From Epichloe hybrida (lineage: Eukaryota; Ascomycota; Sordariomycetes; Hypocreales; Clavicipitaceae): a DNA stretch of 64,000 nt. The stretch covers positions 2,108,001 to 2,172,000 of the forward strand of contig JAFEKR010000007.1 of assembly GCA_019022495.1 (NCBI GenBank), given 5' to 3'. The position numbers were made by a program, and so were the translations under genes. The notes below the pieces were generated by a model. It was not told where the DNA came from. It saw nothing but the letters and a program-made list of their open reading frames with translations, and did no database searches. Positions 57,788 to 64,000 of this stretch are shown here, one piece after another (positions within the stretch are counted from its first letter, which is position 1; every line of letters starts with the position of its first letter).

Positions 57788-58802
57788 GGTGGAGGGGGGC
57801 GGCGTTTGGTATATCTGTAGTGTCAGAACACGCCGTTGAAAGACGATGAGCGCGGCGACAGGTATTAAGTGCGGGAGTGGTCGTCACGATCGATGATGCA
57901 AGGAAGGTTTTGGATGAAGAATCAAGATGCGTGTAAACGATGACGTCTACGGCTCCTTTAGCCGACTATCTGCCGCATACAAGAAAAAAAAAAAAGCAAC
58001 CTTGACGCTTTCAGCGCGAAGAGATTGCTTGCAGTCCGGGCTCTGGCTCCATCATACCAGTTTCGTGGGCCATCAAATCTTTTTCAACAAAATCCAGATA
58101 GGATCGGACAAGTGGTCTCGTACGTTGCGAACAGACAACAGAAAACTGTGAATATCCAGGGATGTGCTTCCGATGACATGACAGATTCACAACTGATGAG
58201 AGATGAGGCCCCGTCGCCCCATCCGCCCACTAAAGGCAGCCACCCACGCGCATTGTCATTGGGCAGTCCGACTGGGTACGGCTCTGAACCGCAACCAATC
58301 GCAATCGTGTGGAGCCAAGGTTTTGGCGATCCAGCGAGGTGTTTCCTCTGCGACCCACCCTCACCCTGCCTTGTCGTTTTGCGGAACAGTGTGCTTCGAT
58401 GGCGCGGCATAACATGTGGCTTCAAGTGTGAGAATCCTCGGGCGAGTAGCAGAGACGGGGGCAGGCAGGCACACTGCTGGATTATTTACAAATCTACACG
58501 CCCCAGTTTTTCATTCCTCACTTTGTACATGTAGGGTCCGTAAAATATGTAATCCAGGGGTGTACGGAGTACGGAGTATGTATGTAGTGCACACTGTACC
58601 AGTTCTCACTTTTAGCCTAAATCGGTGCAAGGCCAGGGTTAGCACCAGAACAGGAAGTGGACGGACCCTTGTGCATCTAATATTAAGACCAGCGAGGCCA
58701 ATGATGAAAAAATGAGTGATATTGTTTGTGCCAATGTGACAAAAGCATGGACAAGGTCGGAGGTACATACGGATAGATAATACATCATGATCAAACCACC
58801 AG
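57788..58802. other. Intergenic region, 1.0 kb
   Basis: It holds the HAM1-like promoter and the 3' end of the lipase gene. An A11-12 run lies near 57,983-57,994 and TACGGAGTACGGAGTA repeats near 58,562-58,576. No gene is seen. Confidence 0.5.
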
Positions 58803-60121
58803 CTAATACTCCAGGCTCCGTCCGGCCCGCCCGGCCCGTCCGGTCCGCCCGCCCTTGCAACTGCGATGGCCAAACCCGGCAGTCGACCTGCCGCCCATGA
58901 CGGCGTCGATCCAGGCAAGCGCCCGGGGAGCCCGGACACGGCCAAGAGGGCATGCCCCGACAGCAGCACCCTCTCGTACTGCACGGTGGCCCCGCCGGCG
59001 CAGTACGCGTCGACCAGGCGGTCCGTCTCCCCCACGGGGCTGATCTCGTCGCCCACGGCCTTGTACACGTAGAGCGGCGTGCCGGCCCCGGGCACGCGGC
59101 GGCCGAGCGCGTTCCTGGCCAGGATGTCCACGGCGACCGGGTGCGTGTACACGAGGCTCCTGTCGTCGAACATGCCCACGACGTCCCTGCCGGCGTAGGC
59201 CAGGATGTCGCCGGCCAGGCACATGTCCCTGGCCCCGTAGAACTCCCTCCTGTGCCGGGGGAGGAGGTGCTGGTCAATGAGAAAAACAAAGTCGTACTCG
59301 GCGGCGAGGCCGAGGACGCCCGACGGGATCAGGCCGGCAAAGGGCGAACCGTTGACCGTGCTGACGACGGTGGTGATGTTGGGCACGGCGCCGCCGGCCG
59401 CCACGCCCGCGATCCGAAGTCCCGGCGCGTACGCGGGCTGCAGCTCGGCCGCCCACATGGACGCGAGGCTGCCCCCCGAGTAGCCCCAGAGGACGACGGT
59501 CGGGTCGTCGGCTCCGGCTCCGGCTCCGGCTTCGGCTTCGGCGGCGATGCCGGTGAAGGGGCGGGAGTTGAAGGCGGCGCGGACGCCGTCGAGGACCGCG
59601 TTGCCCGCCAGCTCGTTGGCCAGGAACGCGGCGCGGGGGCCGAGGAAGTCGGGCGCGATGACGACCCAGCCCCGGCGGAGGGCCGACTCGATGTTGCCGA
59701 GGTCGAGCAGCGCCGCCGTCGCGCTCGCGTTGGCCGCGGCCCCGAGCTGGAGGGCGTACGAGGGCGCGCAGTTGATGGACGCGGCATCCTCGGCCACCTG
59801 GTAGGACAGGATCCGCGACAGGTTCGCGTTGGGCGGGACGAGCACGGTGAGGACCGTGGCCGTGGCCCTGCGCAGGCTGTCGGTTGTCCGGTACAGGATC
59901 TGGTGGCTGGACCGCAGCTTCAGGAGCCGCCCGGGGGAACCGATGCGGCTGGGCGGCGTCCGGTGGCGCAGGATGGTTCCTGGACTGACCTTTTCCAGCC
60001 CGTCGGGAACGGCGTAGAACGGATCGACGCTGGGGAGGGCGGGCAGGGCGGGGGCTGCGCGCGCTGCTGTGAGTGCGAGTGCCAACGTCCACGCGGACAG
60101 TAGCGCACGGTTTGGACGCAT
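58803..60121 (-). CDS. Secretory lipase (LIP family), late frameshift
   Basis: Start ATG at 60121, with signal peptide MRPNRALLSAWTLALALTAARA. The triad is Ser215 (GYSGGS), Asp358 (VGDEISP) and His390 (SGHALL). The fold, about 440 residues, matches the fungal secretory lipase family that hydrolyses triacylglycerols outside the cell. The frame in the assembly leaves the family pattern at about 58,921-58,928 (GLPG). The next frame back gives ALAWIDAVMGG and a short Cys-containing end at 58803, as other LIPs have. One missing base in the C/G run explains it. Without that correction the ORF would run on to 58511 with an implausible tail. Confidence in family is high; the reading-frame end is inferred. 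Confidence 0.85.
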
Positions 60122-60731
60122 TTTGTGGGGACGAACAGTGGGTGACGGTGGGTGACGGTGTCCAACAGTGAGTGGGTGGGAGGCGCAGAGTACGGGAGTT
60201 ATACAAGTCGGAGTACAATTACAATTTGCAAAAAGGCAGGCTGGCGGGCTGCCTATTCTGTGAACCATCGTTCGACAGCGGTCAACAGCAGCCAACTATT
60301 TATAATTGGTCGAAAAAAAATAGAAACTTCAATCACGCGAGTTCTGTCCCCCGCGTTCACATGTCGCTTCGCTTAGATGTGCGGAGAAGTACGCTAGTGG
60401 GATCGGCAGTCACATCTGATAATCCATCGTGCTCGCCCACATGTGGCTGGACTTGAACCTTCGGTGCCAGGTCATGACTTTGCTTTCAACAGTCTTCATG
60501 TATTGGGCTTATTTCGGAGACGGAGATAAGAATCCAACTCCGCCCCGCCCGCATCATCGTGCTTGAATATCAACCGCTAGAAGTAGAGTATATTATGTGA
60601 AACCAGGACTCAACATGCGCTTCTTTTCCTCATTCGATTCTATTCGATTCGACTAGCTCACGCAATCTGTTCACATCCATTGGCAAATCGTCGCCGAGAC
60701 CATGATGACAAGGGTGCTCGGTCTCGTTTTC
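60122..60731. other. Intergenic region
   Basis: It is the lipase promoter region and the 3' side of the Rds1-like gene. No gene is supported. Confidence 0.5.
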
Positions 60732-61818
60732 TCATACCTCGATGATGGCGGGGCCAGCGGCAACAGTGTCGTCAGAGACGGTCTCGTTGCAGCCGGTCAA
60801 GACGACGTAGGTCTGTCCAGCGAAGCCCTTGGGGATCTGGACGGAGAATCCACCGTCGACGGGAGTGGCAGGGACGAAAGCCGGACCGGTCACGGCAATG
60901 AAGGCGGCGTAGATCTGGCTAGATCCCTGGGGAGCCTTGAGGGTGTAGCCCTGGAGGAGGGAGGTGGGGAGGTCAGGAACATGAAACTCGGTAATAAGGG
61001 ACTCTTATTGATCGAGAACTTACAGGGGTCTGCAGGGTGACGGTGGAACCCTCGGTGGCAGCCTTGGGGCCGGCAACGGCGGCAAGCTTGGGGAAGGCCT
61101 TGACCGGCAGCTTGGCATTGGTCGAGGGGCACTCGGTGATGAACTGGGAAGCCAGCGAGTAGACCTCGTTGATGCTGAGCGGGGTGTCGAAGGCCTGGGC
61201 GAAGGGAGCCTGCTTGAGGCCGGCGCGAATGTATGACGAGTGGCGGGCCTCGACGGTGAGGATCGAGCCAGCGGCGGTGAGATAGGACTTGCTCATGATG
61301 TCGGCCGCGGCGCCGAGGTATGCCGAGACACCGACGCCCTCGAGGATGGACGCGGTGGCGAGGAAGGTTTTGACATCCTTGTACCCGAACTCGTACTTGC
61401 ACTCGGCAACGGGCTCAACTCCGGCAGCTATCATTGTGGGAAGGAAAAATTCTCGTCAGCGAGGAAACCTGGGTTGGCCCATGCGGGGAAGAAGAAGCTG
61501 GAAAGCCAGAAGCCAGAAGCCATGCGCGGGAAGAAGAAACATACCTTTGAGCGCGGTGGACAGGAAACCGACGTGGTCGCTCTCGTCCTTGGAGACCTTC
61601 TTCACATTGTTGTAGAAGACGGAGTCGAAGCCGGCGTCGGCAAAGTCCTTCTCGGTGTACTTGGCCAGACCTTCGCGGTAGAAGGTGTCCTCGAGGTGCT
61701 CCAGAGTCAGGGCGTAGTTGAGGATGATGCCGTCGTTGATGGCCTCGCGCTTCTGCACGGGGCCGGCCGAGACGGCGCCGGCGATGGCGATGATGCTGGC
61801 AATCTTGGAGACGAACAT
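60732..61818 (-). CDS. Rds1-like ferritin-fold secreted protein
   Basis: Three exons, 61545-61818, 61024-61427 and 60732-60950, encode 298 residues. Donors are GTATGT and GTAAGT, acceptors are ATAG and CCAG, and the frame holds. The signal peptide is MFVSKIASIIAIAGAVSAGP. The next about 150 residues are a ferritin-like four-helix domain (NDGIILNYALTLEHLEDTFYREGL, then DESDHVGFLSTALK and LTVEARHSSYIRAG). Its Glu/His positions could bind metal. A C-terminal beta-rich part (ATEGSTVTLQTP, then GYTLKAP and NETVSDDTVAAGPAII) follows. It resembles the fungal stress-response protein Rds1, induced by nutrient stress in fission yeast. The stop follows a GAGGTATGA end. Function in this species is inferred. 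Confidence 0.88.
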
Positions 61819-62770
61819 TTTTTCTGGCCGTGAGGTATTATGGATTATAGGATGATGATTACGCGAAGACGGGATGTGAATGAATGAATGACTGGTCAAG
61901 CTTGCTGAGAAAATGTGATGCTACGAGTCGAAGGGAAAAGAGTCCATTCTGAGCGCGCACCAGAGAGCAATAAATACAAAAAAAAAAAAAAAAACCCTGG
62001 CCAAAACAATTGGTGCCAACGTCTCTACTCAATTTTTCCAGGCGATGACGAGCAGTGAGCACTTGATTCCAAAGATGCAGAGAAACAAGAACAACAATGA
62101 AAGAAAAAAAGCACAACTTGCAGGATTTCGGCGCTAGCGGCCCGTAGCCCTCGGCAGCCAGGCGATCCGGAGTTAGCCACGATTCCACGCCCTCCTTCTC
62201 AGACTTCTCATCTCGGGTCGTGCGTCGTCCGGTCTGGAACCCCAGTCGTCTTGTCCCCCTCGAGTTTATTGAGCTTCCCGAGCTCTCGAGCTTTCCCTCG
62301 CAGCTCAATCGGGCTCGCAACACCAGATCGGACGAGCTGGTGCGCCCCCCCCCCCCTGACCAGAGTCAGTGAAATTGCGCCGGGGCTCGCTCGATCCGGG
62401 GAATGAGCCACCATGAACGTTGAACCATGAACCATGTCCAGGATCTGCCGCGCCAGAGCCGGCAAAACAAAGTTTACTCTCCGATGGCTCCACAAGCGGG
62501 CAGCACTGATGGGAGAAACAGAAGAAACAATCTGTTTGTTATGGCGCAAGCGCGTCCACGTTCCCCTCGTCTCATCTCACCAAAATGAATTGTCTTTAAT
62601 CCATCCCTCCGCCGGTTCCCCCTCCAACGGGATCCCTTTTCCAACTACCATTAATAACCTGCCTTTTCTCTGTCCCTCTTTTTCTTACAATTCACTGTTC
62701 AACCGCTGCCAATTCCATTCTCTCTAGCATCCACCTTGTCCTCCACGAATAAACAAACCTACCCGACGAG
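61819..62770. other. Divergent intergenic region
   Basis: It lies between the divergent Rds1-like and GPI-protein genes and should hold both promoters. It contains an A16 tract near 61,979-61,994 and a C13 run near 62,346-62,358. No gene is supported. Confidence 0.55.
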
Positions 62771-63187
62771 ATGAAGTCCTTTGCTCTCTTCAGCATTTCC
62801 CGCAAGTATAAGAATCAATCGTCCATGGCTCGACATCTCCGCTAACACTTCTTGTTTCCCACCAAAGTGCTCGCCGCCTTGACCGGCGCCCAGGCTCAGG
62901 CCCAGGCAGCTTCACCAGAGACCATCGTCGCCTGTGAAGCCTGCGGGCCCGTCTCCTCGACTCCCGACATGGTAACGCGATCGCCATTGCCGACCACCCC
63001 TTGCACTGCGCCCGCGCTGGTCGTCGTCTCCGCCACCGGCGGTGCCGTGGGCCCGGCTCCCACGAGCCCCGGCGGCAACTCGACTGCTCCCATGCCCGTG
63101 CCTGTCGCCGGCGCCAGCACCCGCGGATTGTTCGTGGGTGCCTCCGGATTGATCGCCCTGGCAATGGGAGTCGTCGTCATGGTATAG
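62771..63187 (+). CDS. Small GPI-anchored surface protein with a GC-AG intron
   Basis: Exons 62771-62801 and 62868-63187 give 116 residues. The intron donor is GCAAGT, with branch GCTAAC and acceptor AAAG. This GC donor is the only one that joins in frame (phase 1), because the GTATAA site three bases later gives phase 2. The spliced N-terminus is a clean signal peptide (MKSFALFSISLLAALTGAQA). The mature part has three cysteines (CEACGP and TTPC) and a Pro/Ser/Thr-rich centre. A short hydrophobic C-terminus (LFVGASGLIALAMGVVVMV) without a charged tail is a typical GPI-attachment signal after a small-residue omega site (GASTRG). It probably sits on the plasma membrane or wall. Function is unknown. 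Confidence 0.75.
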
Positions 63188-64000
63188 ACGGGTCCTATTT
63201 TTTTTTTTTTTTTTTCCCCGCAGCCAGGTCTGGTCGGGTCTTCTCCCGTAATAAATGATCCCAGCGCCATGGGTGTCTGATCGTGGCTGTTCGCGGACTA
63301 CGTTTTGCTCTTTGAACTCGGGACGGGGGAAGCTCACTGAACAAGCCGTGGGCATAATAGACAATAGATTCAAGCTCTTGGCATTCTTGCAATAAAATCC
63401 ACTTTCATCAAATCTAGCCACGGTGAGGCCGCAAATGGAATATCCACGGCCATTTTCAAAATGGCGGTTGGCCCTCGATGACCATGAAATTATTCCGTGT
63501 ACCACGTGTGAACACCTGAATATTCAATCAAGCAAAATTGGCCCGAGAATGCTCGTACTTCTCCTAAGCCGCAGGCAGTGCGGAGCGCCGCCCGTGGCAG
63601 GCCCACGTAGAGAGATACAAGTCAGGCATTCAAACAAGCTGAAATAAACACAGAGCCGCGTTGTCTTGGAAAAGGTGCCGATAGGGTGATAGTCGGAAGG
63701 AATGCGCCACAAAAGTCCCGAAATGCCCCCCCCCCCCCCCCATGCAAACAAACAACTTACCATCCTCCCTCGTTCAAACCAAGTTACCACGGCTAACTAG
63801 GTCGTGGATCCAAAGACGGGCTCAGTTGTTGTCCCCGCGGTAACTAATGCATGTGCACAAACGCCCGGTGCAGGTGGGCGATGAGGAATCTTTGTCTCAC
63901 TCAGCCGTCGAGCACTGAGCGCATGACGGTCCCGGCACTGTTCCACAGCCGAGACTAGAGGAAAAAGCAAATAACAAAGACATGAACCAATTCAGGGGCG
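63188..64000. other. Right-end intergenic region
   Basis: A T-tract of about 17 bases (63199-63215) follows the GPI gene stop closely, and a C15 run lies at about 63,726-63,740. Nothing recognisable is coded up to the edge. Confidence 0.5.

Noticed and set aside
58952..60103. 383-codon frame antisense to the lipase
   Set aside because: Low-complexity Gly/Arg/Val shadow of a GC-rich gene; the lipase frame has signal peptide and triad.

Overview
The window is nuclear DNA of a filamentous ascomycete, most likely a hypocrealean Sordariomycete. The basis is 45-120 bp spliceosomal introns with a branch site close to CTAAC, compact intron-poor genes, CT-rich leaders, and fungus-restricted families (DUF2434, HAM1-like, secretory lipase, Rds1-like ferritin, LDB19 arrestin, MGQYW-type F-box). 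The AT-rich repeat block also looks mutated by repeat-induced point mutation (RIP). No rRNA, tRNA or CRISPR was found. Family names come from recognising the sequence, not from a search.

Left gene-bearing arm (1-34,600). In order: a left-truncated DUF2434 membrane protein (-), COG5 Golgi tether subunit (+), three-repeat gelsolin (+), EI24/RRT8-like membrane protein (+), a long repeat-containing cell-surface protein with a frameshift and a GC-AG intron (+), a TAP-like secreted alpha/beta hydrolase (-), a 417 bp inverted-repeat element, an F-box protein (+), a ricin-B-like secreted protein (+), a subtilisin with a PA domain (+), a tiny secreted Cys/Ala protein (-), an LDB19-type arrestin (+), a three-exon Cys-rich secreted protein (+), and an unrecognised two-exon protein (+). 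Spacers of 0.3-2.7 kb are rich in homopolymers and short tandem repeats.

Central AT-rich block (about 34,600-51,300). It has no open genes. It starts with a 4.6 kb array built on a 16 bp monomer containing the palindrome TTACTAGTAA, arranged in higher-order units of about 1.08-1.26 kb. Then come a 5'-truncated Gypsy relic (RNase H, integrase, chromodomain) and a complete-length Gypsy element of 7.2 kb with 216/217 bp LTRs and a 5 bp target duplication. Both relics are full of stops of the RIP type. A short array of the same repeat family closes the block on the right, so the retroelements are sandwiched between related satellite sequence.

Right gene-bearing arm (51,890-64,000). In order: a class I glutamine amidotransferase broken by a perfect 22 bp tandem duplication (-), a pyruvate decarboxylase family enzyme (-), a HAM1-like protein (-), a secretory lipase with a late frameshift (-), an Rds1-like ferritin-fold protein (-), and a small GPI-anchored protein whose single intron is GC-AG (+).

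How the genes relate. There is no biosynthetic cluster. The window mixes housekeeping trafficking and cytoskeleton genes (COG5, arrestin, gelsolin) with many secreted or surface proteins (protease, lipase, hydrolase, lectin-like, Cys-rich, GPI and repeat proteins), as in host-associated or saprotrophic Hypocreales. The most unusual content is the higher-order satellite around RIP-degraded chromoviral elements. Next come two GC-AG introns and three small frame-disrupting lesions that are either real decay or assembly errors.
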